64,000 nt of DNA from Desulfarculus baarsii DSM 2075. GTDB taxonomy: Bacteria; Desulfobacterota; Desulfarculia; Desulfarculales; Desulfarculaceae. Location: positions 1,577,501 to 1,641,500 of the forward strand of contig NC_014365.1 in NCBI RefSeq assembly GCF_000143965.1. The letters run 5' to 3'. A program made the position numbers and the translations under genes. This document shows, one piece after another, positions 1 through 9,002 of this stretch (positions are counted from its first letter, which is position 1; each line of letters begins with the position of its first letter). The notes beneath the pieces were generated by a model. It was not told the origin of the DNA. It was given only the letters and a program-made list of their open reading frames with translations, and searched no databases.

Positions 1-110
1 CATTTGTGAGGATTGTCATCGGGTAGTTGATGATCCAAAATTGTGAGTTTCTGAACTAGTGCTTCAAGATCCTCGGGTAAAAAGGCATGGCAGTGCGCGT
101 CGATAATCAT
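1..110 (-). CDS. Amidohydrolase-family protein, N-terminal fragment (runs off left edge)
   Basis: Reading leftward from an ATG at 110 gives an open frame of 36 codons to the window edge. It begins MIIDAHCHAF, the usual start of the amidohydrolase (metal-dependent TIM-barrel hydrolase) superfamily, in which the His-x-His pair binds the catalytic metal. The rest of the gene lies outside the window, so the substrate cannot be named. Base and codon use differ from all neighbours: many A/T-ending codons (ATT, TTA, CTA, ACA) in a region where other genes almost always end codons in G or C, which suggests acquisition. No strong ribosome site is visible. The family call rests on one motif. Confidence 0.55.
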   Translation of the reverse strand, partial: MIIDAHCHAFLPEDLEALVQKLTILDHQLPDDNPHK

Positions 111-275
111 TTCTATAACGACCCCGTAATATCTGGGTGGCAATCGCTTTCTGCGATGTAGTAAGCTCGTTCAGGGCGCGAGTCAACTATGGCCAAATCG
201 GGACCCGCTGTCAATTGGGGGAGTTCGTTCCGGTTTGACCTAGAGTTTGTCCATCTGGGCAAGGGGGTGCATGCT

Positions 276-2246
276 ATGGCTCTTCGCATCGGCATAAGCG
301 GCAAGATTCTCAGCGGAGTGTTGGCCTCGTTGGCGCCAATGGCCTTGGTGATACTACTCTTGAGCTACCTGGCCGCCAGCGATATCCAGAAAAGCGCGCA
401 GCAGGATCTGGAGCACATCACCACCAACCTGCGGGCCATATGTCAGTCCCAGGAAGAACTATTGCAGAAAAAGGTCGACAGCGACCTGAAGGTGGCCGTC
501 AACGTGCTCAACCAGTTTTCCTGGGAAGCGCCCATGGCCATCAGCCCCGACCAGACCACCAAGTGGACCGTGACCAACCAGGACACCAAGCAGAGCCAGG
601 AGCTGGAGCTGCCCCTGTTGCAGGCCGGCGACCACATCATTTCCAAGAATTTCGAGGCCGTCGATCGCATCAAAAGCCTGGTGGGCTCGGAGGCGGCCTT
701 TTTTCAGCGCATGAACGACCAGGGTGACCTACTCAACGTCTCGACCACCGTGGCCATGGGCGACAAGCGCGCCATCGGCACCTACATGCCCGCCTCCTCG
801 CCCGTGGCCCAGGCCCTGCTGGCCAACAAGGAATATCGCGGCCGGGCCTTCGTGGTCGACGGCTGGTACATCACCGCCTACAAACCCATGATCGACGTCA
901 ACGCCAAGGTGGTCGGCGGGCTCTACGTGGGCGTGCCCGAGCTTTCGACCAAAAGCCTGCTGGACGCCTTTCGCAAGATCAAGGTCTACGACTCGGGCTT
1001 TGCCTTCGTCTTCAACCGCCAGGGCGACATGATCGTCCACCCCAAGCTGGCCGGGACCAACGTGTTGGGTCAGGGCGAGCAAAAGGCCATGTTCGGCCAG
1101 ATGGTCCAGGCCCTGGACGACAAGGGCGCGGCCGGCCAGGTGCGCTCGATCAAGCTTGACGACGCCGACGGCCGGGCCATGGAGCTGTGCTACGCCACCT
1201 TCCAGCCGTGGGACTGGGTCATCGGCGTGGCGGTCTACGAAGATGAAATGATGGCCGGCGTGCGCAAGATGAACCTGACCGCCTGGCTGGTGCTGGGGTT
1301 GACGGTATTGGTGATGGCGCCCTTTGGTCTGGTGCTCAGCCGCAGCCTGGCCAAGCCCCTCAAGCGCTCCATCAGCGCCCTGACCGAGGGGGCCCAGCGC
1401 ATGAGCCAGTCGGCGGCCACGCTCAGTTCCTCGTCCCAGAGCCTGGCCGAGGGCTCCAGCCAGCAGGCCGCGGCCCTGGAGGAAACGTCGGCTTCGCTGG
1501 AGGAAATGTCGTCGATGACCAAAAAGACGGCCGTCGACGCCAACCAGGCCGACGGCAGCATGGGCCAGGCCCGCAAGATGGTCGACCAGGCCGGCCAGGA
1601 TATGGAGCTGATGGCCGGCTCCATGGGCCAGATCGCCGACGCCGGCCGCGAGATCGGCAAGATCATCAAGACCATCGACGAGATCGCCTTCCAGACCAAC
1701 ATCCTGGCCCTCAACGCCGCCGTGGAGGCCGCCCGGGCCGGCGAGGCCGGGGCCGGTTTCGCCGTGGTGGCCGGCGAGGTGCGCAATCTGGCCATGCGTT
1801 CGGCCGACGCGGCCCGCAACACGCAAAAGCTCATCGACGAGGTGGTCGGGCGCATCAACCAGGGGGCCGAGCTGGTCGGCCGCAGCAAGGACAGCTTCCA
1901 GGCCGTGGCCGGCGCTTCGCAAAAGGCCGCCGGCCTGATCAGCGAGATCTCGGTGGCCAGCGGCGAGCAGGCCCAGGGCATCGAGCAGGTCAGCAAGGCT
2001 TTGCACCAGATGGATTCGGTTGTCCAGCGCAACGCCGCCCAGGCCGAGGAGGCCGCCTCGGCCGCCGAGGAGATGGAGGCCCAGGCCCGCACCGTGCAGA
2101 ACGTGGCCCGCGACCTGCAACGGCTTATGCACGGCGCAGGCGAGCCGGTCGACCAAACGCCGGCCGGCGGCGCGGCCCCAGGCAAGTTCGGCAAGCTGAC
2201 CCAGGCCGTGGCCAACGGCCTCAAGCAGCTGCCCGCGCCCAAATAG
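276..2246 (+). CDS. Methyl-accepting chemotaxis protein with Cache-type sensor
   Basis: A 656-residue transmembrane chemoreceptor. Residues about 10-33 form a first membrane segment. A periplasmic region of about 300 residues, typical in size for a single-Cache ligand domain, precedes a second membrane segment near 334-356. The cytoplasmic part is a long coiled coil with the diagnostic hairpin tip near 468-500 (DEIAFQTNILALNAAVEAAR), which contacts CheA/CheW. Only a short linker separates the second segment from the coiled coil, so a full HAMP domain is not evident. An in-frame ATG exists at 189, but 276 is chosen because AAGGGGG lies 8 nt upstream and the membrane segment then starts near the N-terminus. 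No other chemotaxis gene is nearby, and a terminator follows. Confidence 0.93.
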   Translation: MALRIGISGKILSGVLASLAPMALVILLLSYLAASDIQKSAQQDLEHITTNLRAICQSQEELLQKKVDSDLKVAVNVLNQFSWEAPMAISPDQTTKWTVTNQDTKQSQELELPLLQAGDHIISKNFEAVDRIKSLVGSEAAFFQRMNDQGDLLNVSTTVAMGDKRAIGTYMPASSPVAQALLANKEYRGRAFVVDGWYITAYKPMIDVNAKVVGGLYVGVPELSTKSLLDAFRKIKVYDSGFAFVFNRQGDMIVHPKLAGTNVLGQGEQKAMFGQMVQALDDKGAAGQVRSIKLDDADGRAMELCYATFQPWDWVIGVAVYEDEMMAGVRKMNLTAWLVLGLTVLVMAPFGLVLSRSLAKPLKRSISALTEGAQRMSQSAATLSSSSQSLAEGSSQQAAALEETSASLEEMSSMTKKTAVDANQADGSMGQARKMVDQAGQDMELMAGSMGQIADAGREIGKIIKTIDEIAFQTNILALNAAVEAARAGEAGAGFAVVAGEVRNLAMRSADAARNTQKLIDEVVGRINQGAELVGRSKDSFQAVAGASQKAAGLISEISVASGEQAQGIEQVSKALHQMDSVVQRNAAQAEEAASAAEEMEAQARTVQNVARDLQRLMHGAGEPVDQTPAGGAAPGKFGKLTQAVANGLKQLPAPK

Positions 2247-2277
2247 AGCCGGTCACCGCCGCGGCTGGCGGAATTAC

Positions 2278-2312
2278 GGCCCCGGTGAAGGCGCTTCGCC
2301 GGGGCCTTTTCT
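2278..2312 (+). terminator. Rho-independent terminator after the chemoreceptor gene
   Basis: GGCCCCGG (2278-2285) and CCGGGGCC (2299-2306) form an 8-bp GC stem, extended inward by partial pairing of AAGGCG with CGCTTCG, and are followed by TTTTCTT. It lies 32 nt past the stop codon and separates the chemoreceptor from leuS. Confidence 0.8.
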
Positions 2313-2338
2313 TGCCGTCGCGCCGCCGTTGGTGGCGG

Positions 2339-2367
2339 TTTACAACTTGCGCGGGCTGTGATAGAAA
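2339..2367 (+). promoter_or_regulatory. Predicted sigma-70 promoter of leuS-lptE-holA
   Basis: TTTACA at 2339-2344 and TAGAAA at 2362-2367 are separated by 17 nt, which would give a leader of about 90 nt before leuS. It lies directly downstream of the preceding terminator. Pattern match by eye only. Confidence 0.45.
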
Positions 2368-2465
2368 CGGCAGAACCGTCTAGCCAGGCGGGAACACAAC
2401 AACTACGCCCATTTTTTGGGGCGGCGGCCCTCGCCGCGGCCTCCAGGCTGGAATGAATATCAACC

Positions 2466-4958
2466 ATGGCTGAAGACAAGACCATCAAGGAAGAACGCTA
2501 CAACCCGGCCGAGGTCGAGGCCCGTTGGCAGGGGCGCTGGTCCGAAAGCCGCCTGTTCGACGTGGACGAAGACCCGGCCAAACCCAAATATTACCTGCTT
2601 GAGATGTTTCCCTATCCCAGCGGGCGCATCCACATGGGCCACATGCGGGTCTACTCCATCGGCGACGCCCTGGCCCGGCTCAAGCGCATGCGCGGCTTCA
2701 ACGTGCTTCATCCCATGGGTTGGGACGCCTTTGGCATGCCCGCCGAAAACGCGGCCATCGCTCACCACACCCACCCGGCCAAGTGGACCTACGAAAACAT
2801 CGCCTACATGCGCGGCCAGTTGAAAAAGCTGGGCTTTTCCTACGACTGGCGGCGCGAGCTGGCCACCTGCGACCCCAGCTATTATCGCTGGGAGCAGTTG
2901 GTTTTCATCAAGATGTGGGAAAAGGGCCTGGTCTATCGCAAAAAATCGCTGGTCAACTGGTGCGCCAAGTGCCAGACCGTTTTGGCCAACGAACAGGTCG
3001 AGGACGGCAAATGCTGGCGCTGCGACAGCGAGGCGCAGAAAAAGCAGATGCACGGCTATTTCTTCCGCATCACCGACTATGTCCAGGAGCTTTTGGACCA
3101 CACCGAAAAGCTGCCCGGCTGGCCCGAGCGCGTGCTGACCATGCAGCGCAACTGGATCGGCAAATCACACGGCGCCGAGATCGATTTTCCCATCGAGGGC
3201 CGCGACGAGGCGGTCAAGGTCTTCACCACCCGGGCCGACACCATCTTTGGGGCCACCTTCATGAGCCTGGCCCCCGAGCACCCCATGGCCCTGGAACTGG
3301 CCGCCGCCGCCGGCCGCGAGGCCCAGGTCAAGGACTTCATCGACCGGGTGGGTCGCCAATCATTCGCCGACCGGGCCGACGACAAGCAAAAAGAAGGCGT
3401 TTTCACCGGGGCCTATTGCCTCAACCCGGTCAATGGCCGGCGCATGCCGGTGTACGTGGCCAACTTCGTGCTGATGGACTATGGCGCGGGCGCGGTGATG
3501 GCCGTGCCCACCCACGACCAGCGAGACTTCGAGTTCGCCAAGCAATACGGCCTGGAACTGGTGGAGGTCATCGTCGGGCCCGACGGCCCCCAGGGCGTGG
3601 AAAACATGGAGCGGGCCTTTACCGATTACGGCCGGTTGGTGGGCTCGGGCCAGTTCGACGGCATGACCAGCGATGAAGCCAAGCGGGCCATCCCTCAGTG
3701 GTTGGCCGAACAGGGCCTGGGCAAGCTGACGGTCAACTATCGCCTGCGCGACTGGGGCATCAGCCGCCAGCGTTATTGGGGCGCGCCGATTCCGATGATC
3801 CACTGCGACAAGTGCGGCCTGGTGCCGGCGCGCGTGGAGGATCTGCCGGTGGTGCTGCCCCTGGACGCCCAACTGCCGGCCACGGGCGGTTCACCGCTGC
3901 CGCTGCTGGAGGGTTGGGTCAACACCACCTGCCCGTGTTGCCAGGGCCCGGCCCGGCGCGAGACCGACACGATGGACACCTTTGTCGAGTCGTCGTGGTA
4001 CTTTGCCCGCTACGCCTGCCCGGACTACGTCGACGGCCCGCTGGACCCGGCGCGGGTGGACTACTGGATGCCGGTGGATCAATACGTCGGCGGCATCGAG
4101 CACGCGGTGCTGCATCTGCTCTATTCGCGGTTTTTCGTCAAGGTGCTGCGCGACCTGGGCATGCTCAAGGTCGACGAGCCCTTCCTGAACCTGCTGACCC
4201 AGGGCATGGTGATCAAGGACGGCGCCAAGATGTCCAAGTCCAAGGGCAACGTGGTCGACCCCGACGACATGGTGGCCCGTTACGGCGCCGACACGGTGCG
4301 CCTGTTTTCGCTCTTTGCCGCCCCGCCCGAGCGCGACCTGGAGTGGTCGGACCAGGGCGTGGAAGGGGCCCATCGTTTTCTGGGCCGGCTGTGGCGGCTG
4401 GGCCTGGCCGTGGCCGAGACGCCCGCCGGCGAACGGCCCGGGCCCTGCGACGGGCCGCTGGGCGAACTGCGTCGCAAGGCCCACGAGACGATCAAAAAAG
4501 TGACCGAGGACACCGACCGCTTCCAGTTCAACACGGCCATCGCCGCGCTGATGGAGTTGATCAACCAGATCAGCCTGGTCGAGCAGGACGCGGCTTTGGC
4601 CGATGACCCCCGTCGCGCGGCGGTGCTGCGCGAGGCGGTGGAGGCGGCGGTGGTGCTGATCAGCCCCATGGCCCCGCACATTGCCGACGAACTTTGGAGC
4701 CGCCTGGGCCACGCAGAATTCTTGCTAAATGTCGCCTGGCCGGTCTATGATGAGGCGGCCTTGGTCGTGGCCGAAAAGGAAGTGGTCTTCCAGATCAACG
4801 GCAAGGTGCGCGGCAAGCGGATGCTGCCGGCCCAAAGCGACGACGAGGCCCTCAAACAAGCTGCCCTGGCCGACCCCAAGGTGCGCAAGTTCCTGGGCGA
4901 GGCGGTGGTCAAGAAGGTCATCGTCGTGCAGGGCAGGTTGGTCAATATCGTAATCTAA
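2466..4958 (+). CDS. leuS: Leucyl-tRNA synthetase
   Basis: Class I aminoacyl-tRNA synthetase that charges tRNA-Leu with leucine in the cytoplasm; 830 residues, normal for bacterial LeuRS. The HIGH signature appears as [11 protein letters not shown] near residue 49 and the KMSKS loop as KMSKSKGN at 588. Between them are a zinc-binding CAKC...CWRC segment (about residues 168-190), the CP1 editing domain with TTRADTIFG and [16 protein letters not shown], and a second Cys cluster (HCDKC...CPCC). The C-terminal part contains the anticodon-binding and leucine-specific regions. It heads a unit with lptE and holA, a gene order common in Proteobacteria. The ATG at 2466 has no strong ribosome site, but it gives the usual N-terminus. 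Confidence 0.98.
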   Translation: MAEDKTIKEERYNPAEVEARWQGRWSESRLFDVDEDPAKPKYYLLEMFPYPSGRIHMGHMRVYSIGDALARLKRMRGFNVLHPMGWDAFGMPAENAAIAHHTHPAKWTYENIAYMRGQLKKLGFSYDWRRELATCDPSYYRWEQLVFIKMWEKGLVYRKKSLVNWCAKCQTVLANEQVEDGKCWRCDSEAQKKQMHGYFFRITDYVQELLDHTEKLPGWPERVLTMQRNWIGKSHGAEIDFPIEGRDEAVKVFTTRADTIFGATFMSLAPEHPMALELAAAAGREAQVKDFIDRVGRQSFADRADDKQKEGVFTGAYCLNPVNGRRMPVYVANFVLMDYGAGAVMAVPTHDQRDFEFAKQYGLELVEVIVGPDGPQGVENMERAFTDYGRLVGSGQFDGMTSDEAKRAIPQWLAEQGLGKLTVNYRLRDWGISRQRYWGAPIPMIHCDKCGLVPARVEDLPVVLPLDAQLPATGGSPLPLLEGWVNTTCPCCQGPARRETDTMDTFVESSWYFARYACPDYVDGPLDPARVDYWMPVDQYVGGIEHAVLHLLYSRFFVKVLRDLGMLKVDEPFLNLLTQGMVIKDGAKMSKSKGNVVDPDDMVARYGADTVRLFSLFAAPPERDLEWSDQGVEGAHRFLGRLWRLGLAVAETPAGERPGPCDGPLGELRRKAHETIKKVTEDTDRFQFNTAIAALMELINQISLVEQDAALADDPRRAAVLREAVEAAVVLISPMAPHIADELWSRLGHAEFLLNVAWPVYDEAALVVAEKEVVFQINGKVRGKRMLPAQSDDEALKQAALADPKVRKFLGEAVVKKVIVVQGRLVNIVI

Positions 4959-5025
4959 ACCCGTCGCCGCCGACGGCGACGTGGTGCAACGGGCCCTTGG
5001 CCCCAGGCGAGAACGGGAGGCTCCG

Positions 5026-5538
5026 GTGAAGAAGGCCTTGTTTGGGTTGTTTGTTTTGACTTTGGTAATCAGCGGTTGCGGCTACGGCTTCCGCAATGGG
5101 CAAAACAACCTGCCGCCCGATGTGCACAGCATCGCGGTGCCGGTGTTCGCCAACAACACGGCCGAAGTCCGGATAGAGACCATATTCACCGATGCGGTCA
5201 TTGCTCAGTTCACCCGCAGCCAGATCGTGCGCATCGTGCCCGAGGGCGAGGCGGACGCCGTCCTGCGGGCGACGCTGGTGGGCATCTCCCTCACCGACGT
5301 GTCCTTGACCACCGCCGAATCCAGCCGCCAGCGGCGCATCACCATCTACGTCAACGCCAAGCTGGTGCGCGTGCGTGACGGCAAGGTGCTGTGGAAGGAA
5401 AACAAGCTGCGCCAAAACCGCACCTACCTGATCACCGGCAGCAACGTCTCCGACGAGGGCAGCAAGCGCATGGCCATCACCGAGTTGGCCGCCGACCTGG
5501 CCGAGACCTTGCACGACCGGGTGTTCGAGAACTTCTAA
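5026..5538 (+). CDS. lptE: LPS-assembly lipoprotein LptE
   Basis: Outer-membrane lipoprotein that plugs the LptD barrel and helps insert lipopolysaccharide into the outer leaflet; 170 residues. A short signal peptide ends in the lipobox VISGC, followed by GYGF as in LptE/RlpB proteins. The body (IAVPVFANNT, then an RIETIFTDAVIAQF-like helix and a conserved RQRRITIYVNAKL strand) fits the LptE fold. GTG at 5026 is chosen because GGGAGG lies 5 nt upstream and the signal peptide begins there; an upstream GTG at 4981 would add 15 residues ahead of it. The position between leuS and holA is the classical one. Its presence implies an LPS-containing outer membrane. Confidence 0.88.
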   Translation: MKKALFGLFVLTLVISGCGYGFRNGQNNLPPDVHSIAVPVFANNTAEVRIETIFTDAVIAQFTRSQIVRIVPEGEADAVLRATLVGISLTDVSLTTAESSRQRRITIYVNAKLVRVRDGKVLWKENKLRQNRTYLITGSNVSDEGSKRMAITELAADLAETLHDRVFENF

Positions 5539-5558
5539 GCCGCGAAGGCGCGTAAAAC

Positions 5559-6608
5559 ATGTCAGCAGACGGCGCGGGCCAGGGGCCGGCGGGGCTCCCC
5601 TGGCCCGAGCTGGCCGGTGGCGAACCGGGTCCGCTCTATGGCGTATTCGGCGAGGAGGACTTTCTCGTCGGCCATGGCGTGGAGGCCTTTTGCCAATGTC
5701 CGGCCTTCGGCCCCAACGCCGCGCTCAACACCGAGCGCTTCCACGCCGCCGACACCCCGCCGGCCAGGGTGCTGGAAAGCGCCCGCACGTTGCCTTTCCT
5801 GGGTCGTCGACGGCTGGTGCTGGTGCTGGACGCCGATCAATACAAGGCCGCGCAGCTAGGCGAGTTCGTCGGCTACCTGGAAGACCCGCCGCCCAGCGCC
5901 TGCCTGGTTTTCGCCGGGGCCAAGCTGGACGCCCGCACCAAATTCGCCAAGCTCTTGCAGCAACGCGGCCGGGTGCATGTCTTCGCCAAGCTCTATCCCA
6001 ACCAACTGCCGCCCTGGTTGCAGGGCCGGGCCAAAGTCCGCGGCAAGCGCCTGAGCGCATCGGCGGCGGCCTTTCTGGCCGAACTGGCCGGGCTGGGCCT
6101 GGGCGCGCTGGATTCCGAGGTCGAAAAGCTTTCGCTCTATGTGGGCAAGCGGCCCGAGATCGGTCTGGACGACGCCCGCGCCGTGCTGGGCGGCGGTCGC
6201 CTGAGCACCATCTTCGACCTGACCGACGCCATCGCCGCGGCCGACCTGCATCGGGCGCTGACGGCCTTCAACCAGTTGCACGCCCTGGGCGAAGCGCCGG
6301 TGCGGGTGCTGGCCATGGTGCAGCGGATGTTTCGACAGGTGTTGGAGGCGTCGCGCCTGTTGGAGCGCGGCGGCGACGAGCGCCAAGTGGCGCGGCAGAT
6401 GCGTATCCCGCCCCAGGCCGCCCAGACGCTGCTGGGCCGGGCCAGGCGTGAAAGCAAAACCGGGCTCAGCGCTAGGCTGGCCCGGCTGTTGCAAGCCGAT
6501 ATGGCCTTGAAGTCCTCGCCCGCCACCGATCGGGCCATCGTCGAGCGCCTGATCATGGACCTATGCCGCATGCCAAGCGCCGACGCGCGGCGCGGAAAGA
6601 ACGCTTAG
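5559..6608 (+). CDS. holA: DNA polymerase III delta subunit
   Basis: Delta subunit of the replicative clamp loader, which opens the beta sliding clamp; 349 residues. The N-terminal AAA+-like domain keeps the family pattern of inactive ATPases: a region ending TLPFLGRRRLVLVLDADQYK and a conserved FAKLYPNQLPPWLQGRAK segment. Next come the lid motif (AELAGLGLGALDSEVEKLSLYVG) and the C-terminal collar helices (ALGEAPVRVLAMVQRMFRQ). It follows lptE after 20 nt and is probably co-transcribed with leuS. Its 3' end overlaps the stop of convergent rpsT by 4 nt. No obvious truncation. Confidence 0.93.
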   Translation: MSADGAGQGPAGLPWPELAGGEPGPLYGVFGEEDFLVGHGVEAFCQCPAFGPNAALNTERFHAADTPPARVLESARTLPFLGRRRLVLVLDADQYKAAQLGEFVGYLEDPPPSACLVFAGAKLDARTKFAKLLQQRGRVHVFAKLYPNQLPPWLQGRAKVRGKRLSASAAAFLAELAGLGLGALDSEVEKLSLYVGKRPEIGLDDARAVLGGGRLSTIFDLTDAIAAADLHRALTAFNQLHALGEAPVRVLAMVQRMFRQVLEASRLLERGGDERQVARQMRIPPQAAQTLLGRARRESKTGLSARLARLLQADMALKSSPATDRAIVERLIMDLCRMPSADARRGKNA

Positions 6609-6871
6609 GCGTTGAGGGCGTTGACCTTCATGGCCAGGCGCGAGATCTTGCGCGAGGCGTTGTTGCGATGGATCACGCCCTTGCTGGCGGCCTTGTCGAT
6701 CACCGGGATGGCCGCTTGCAGGGCCTGCTGGGCCACGGCCGCATCGCCGGCCTCGACGGCCTGGCGCACGGTGCGGATGGTGCGACGCAGGTTGGTGCGC
6801 ACGGACTTGTTGCGGATACGGCGTTTTTCGCTCTGCCTGGCCCTTTTGAGGGCGGATTGGTGATTGGCCAC
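6605..6871 (-). CDS. rpsT: 30S ribosomal protein S20
   Basis: Small-subunit ribosomal protein that binds 16S rRNA; 88 residues, the usual length. The N-terminus ANHQSALKRARQSEKRRIRNK and the C-terminal GVIHRNNASRKISRL are typical of S20. The start is GTG with GGAGGAG 6 nt upstream; S20 genes are known for non-ATG starts, which in E. coli take part in autoregulation. A promoter-like pair sits just upstream on the minus strand. It is convergent with and overlaps the end of holA by 4 nt. Its location beside murJ, divergently arranged, is common. Confidence 0.97.
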   Translation of the reverse strand: MANHQSALKRARQSEKRRIRNKSVRTNLRRTIRTVRQAVEAGDAAVAQQALQAAIPVIDKAASKGVIHRNNASRKISRLAMKVNALNA

Positions 6872-6891
6872 TTGGGGGCTCCTCCAAAACG

Positions 6892-6920
6892 ATAGTATTA
6901 TGCGCCAGAGGCGTCGTCAA
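6892..6920 (-). promoter_or_regulatory. Predicted sigma-70 promoter of rpsT
   Basis: On the minus strand TTGACG (6915-6920) and TACTAT (6892-6897) are 17 nt apart. The predicted transcript would start only a few bases before the strong GGAGGAG ribosome site of rpsT. Confidence 0.6.
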
Positions 6921-6988
6921 CGCGGTGCGGGCTCGCATCAAGACCCAACATTTAACGGCTCAAGCCGCGCCTGTCAAGGGGTTTATCC

Positions 6989-8557
6989 GTGTCGACATCT
7001 GGTGAAAAACAAAAGGTGGCCCGGGCGGCGGGGGTGGTGGGCATGGCCACCCTGGCCAGCCGCTTGTGCGGCTTCGCGCGTGATCTGGCCACGGCCTATT
7101 TTTTTGGCGCATCGGCGGCGGCCGACGCCTTTTTCGTGGCCTTTCGCATCCCCAACCTGCTGCGGCGGCTGTTCGCCGAGGGCAGTTTGACCATCGCCTT
7201 CATCCCGGTGTTCACCGAGGTGCTGCGCAAAAAAGGCCGCGAGGAGGCCGACCTGCTGGCCCGCTCGGCCTACACGCTGCTGGCCCTGGCGCTGGTGGTG
7301 GTCTGCCTGGTCGGGGTGATCTTTGCCGAGCCCATCGTGCGGCTGATCGCCCCCGGTTTCACGCCAGGCCAGGAAACCCATACCCTGGCCGTGCTGCTGA
7401 CGCGCTGGTGCCTGCCGTTCATCTTTTTCATCAGCCTGGTGGCCTTGGCCAGCGGCGTGCTCAACTCGCTGGGTCATTTTTTCGCGCCGGCCTTCGCGCC
7501 AGCCCTGTTCAATCTGTGCGTGATCGGCTGCGCGTTGTTTTTGTCCGATCGCCTGGACCCGCCGGTGCTGAGCCTGGCCATCGGCGTGCTTTTGGGCGGT
7601 CTGGGCCAATTGCTGCTGCAATTGCCCTATCTGCGGGCCAGGGGCGTGAGCCTGCGGCCGTTGTGGCGGCCGCGTGATCCGGCCCTGCGACGGGTGCTGC
7701 GCCTGATGGGCCCGGCGGCCTTTGGCGCGGCGGTCTATCAGATCACCGTCTTCATCAACACCCAACTGGCCTCGCTGTTGGCCAGCGGCAGCGTCAGCTA
7801 TCTGTACTACGCCGACCGGCTGATCCAATTCCCCCTGGGCATCTTCGCCATCGCCATCTCCACGGCCATTTTGCCCAGCCTGTCGCGCCAGGCCGCCGAC
7901 GCCGATCGCCAGGGCCTGGTGGAGACCATGGGCTACGGCCTGCGGCTGACGCTTTTCATCACCGTGCCGTCGATGGTGGGGCTGGTGGTTTTGGCCCGGC
8001 CGCTGGTCGAGCTTTTGTTCATGCGCGGCGAGTTCGGCGTCGAAAGCGCCGCGGCCACGGCCAACGCCCTGGTGGGCTATGGCCTGGGCTTGTGGGCCTT
8101 TGCCGGGCTGCGGGCGGTGGTCCAGACCTTTTACGCCCTCAAGGACACCAAGACGCCGGTCAAGGTGGCGGCCGGCTGTCTGGTGGTCAACGTGGCGGCC
8201 AGCCTGCTTTTGATGTGGCCGTTGGGCCACGCCGGCCTGGCCCTGGCCACGTCGATCTCGGGGGCGGTGAATTTGCTGGCCCTGCTGTGGCTGCTGCGCC
8301 GGCGCACCGGCCCCCTGGGCGGCCGGCGGCTGCGGCGCTCGTGCCTGAAAATCGCGGCGGCCGCCACGATCATGGGGCTGTTGATCGGGCTTACGGCCTA
8401 CGCGCCGATCTGGGGCGAGGCGGGCGTGGCGCGCCAGACCGTCCGGCCGTTGGCGGCGCTGGTGGTGGGCATGGTCTCCTACCTGCTGGCGGCCCGTTTG
8501 CTGGGCATGGAGGAGCTGGCCGAGTTGTGGGCCGTGCTGGGCCGGCGGCGGCGTTAG
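6989..8557 (+). CDS. murJ: Lipid II flippase MurJ
   Basis: Polytopic inner-membrane protein that flips lipid II to the periplasm for peptidoglycan synthesis; 522 residues with about 14 hydrophobic segments, as expected for the MVF/MOP family. The N-terminal signature (ATLASRLCGFARD, then FFVAFRIPNLLRRLFAEG) is that of MurJ, including the conserved Arg residues of the central cavity. The GTG start at 6989 is preceded by AAGGGG. It is divergent from rpsT, and its stop overlaps the stop of the convergent gene at 8554 by 4 nt. Confidence 0.96.
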   Translation: MSTSGEKQKVARAAGVVGMATLASRLCGFARDLATAYFFGASAAADAFFVAFRIPNLLRRLFAEGSLTIAFIPVFTEVLRKKGREEADLLARSAYTLLALALVVVCLVGVIFAEPIVRLIAPGFTPGQETHTLAVLLTRWCLPFIFFISLVALASGVLNSLGHFFAPAFAPALFNLCVIGCALFLSDRLDPPVLSLAIGVLLGGLGQLLLQLPYLRARGVSLRPLWRPRDPALRRVLRLMGPAAFGAAVYQITVFINTQLASLLASGSVSYLYYADRLIQFPLGIFAIAISTAILPSLSRQAADADRQGLVETMGYGLRLTLFITVPSMVGLVVLARPLVELLFMRGEFGVESAAATANALVGYGLGLWAFAGLRAVVQTFYALKDTKTPVKVAAGCLVVNVAASLLLMWPLGHAGLALATSISGAVNLLALLWLLRRRTGPLGGRRLRRSCLKIAAAATIMGLLIGLTAYAPIWGEAGVARQTVRPLAALVVGMVSYLLAARLLGMEELAELWAVLGRRRR

Positions 8558-8874
8558 GCCTCCAACTGCCCCAAAATGCGGCCCGCGCCGTCGACCAGAT
8601 AGACGTCGAAGCCGCCTTCCTGGGCCTGCTGGCGCACCAAGTCCTTGTTCATGGCCTCGACTTGGCGCTCGACCATCTTGTCCGGCTCGGGCGGCAATTT
8701 GTAGAGCAGGGCTTGGGCCGCCTCGCGCTCGGTGGTGACGGGCACGAACTGATTGCCCTGGTCGTCGGCCAGGCCCAGCAGACTTTCTTCCCAGTCCTTG
8801 GCCACGTCCTCGAAGCGCTTGGTCACGGTGATCACCCAGACGTAGTCATCCTGGTTGACCGGCTGTTTTGGCAT
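8554..8874 (-). CDS. Small conserved-looking protein of unknown function
   Basis: A 106-residue soluble, acidic protein without signal peptide or membrane segment. I do not recognise the family. Visible features are an aromatic start (DDYVWVITVTKRFEDVAKDWEE), a charged helical middle and a C-terminal strand-rich GGFDVYLVDGAGRILGQLE. The ATG is preceded by GGGAGAACGTAA, a good ribosome site, and a promoter-like pair lies further upstream, which supports a real gene. It is transcribed toward murJ, with the two stops overlapping. Confidence 0.7.
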   Translation of the reverse strand: MPKQPVNQDDYVWVITVTKRFEDVAKDWEESLLGLADDQGNQFVPVTTEREAAQALLYKLPPEPDKMVERQVEAMNKDLVRQQAQEGGFDVYLVDGAGRILGQLEA

Positions 8875-8956
8875 TTACGTTCTCCCATCGGGCCGGGCCG
8901 CCCGCTTATGGTCAAAATGTTGACGGCTATCGGCGATGGCCGCCGGCCGCCCCAAG

Positions 8957-8985
8957 AAAATATGACCGCCGGGGCCGTTCGTCAA
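8957..8985 (-). promoter_or_regulatory. Possible promoter of the 106-residue protein gene
   Basis: On the minus strand TTGACG (8980-8985) and TATTTT (8957-8962) are separated by 17 nt. The site lies between the lytic transglycosylase stop and the start at 8874. Confidence 0.4.
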
Positions 8986-9002
8986 GCGGAGGTTGGCGGC
9001 TT

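Noticed and set aside
729-2156. A 475-codon minus-strand frame inside the chemoreceptor gene
   Set aside because: Antisense shadow, Leu/Gly/His-rich, no recognisable domain.
2345-2465. T-box or other leader riboswitch before leuS
   Set aside because: The leader is only about 90 nt, with no T-box sequence or specifier stem visible.
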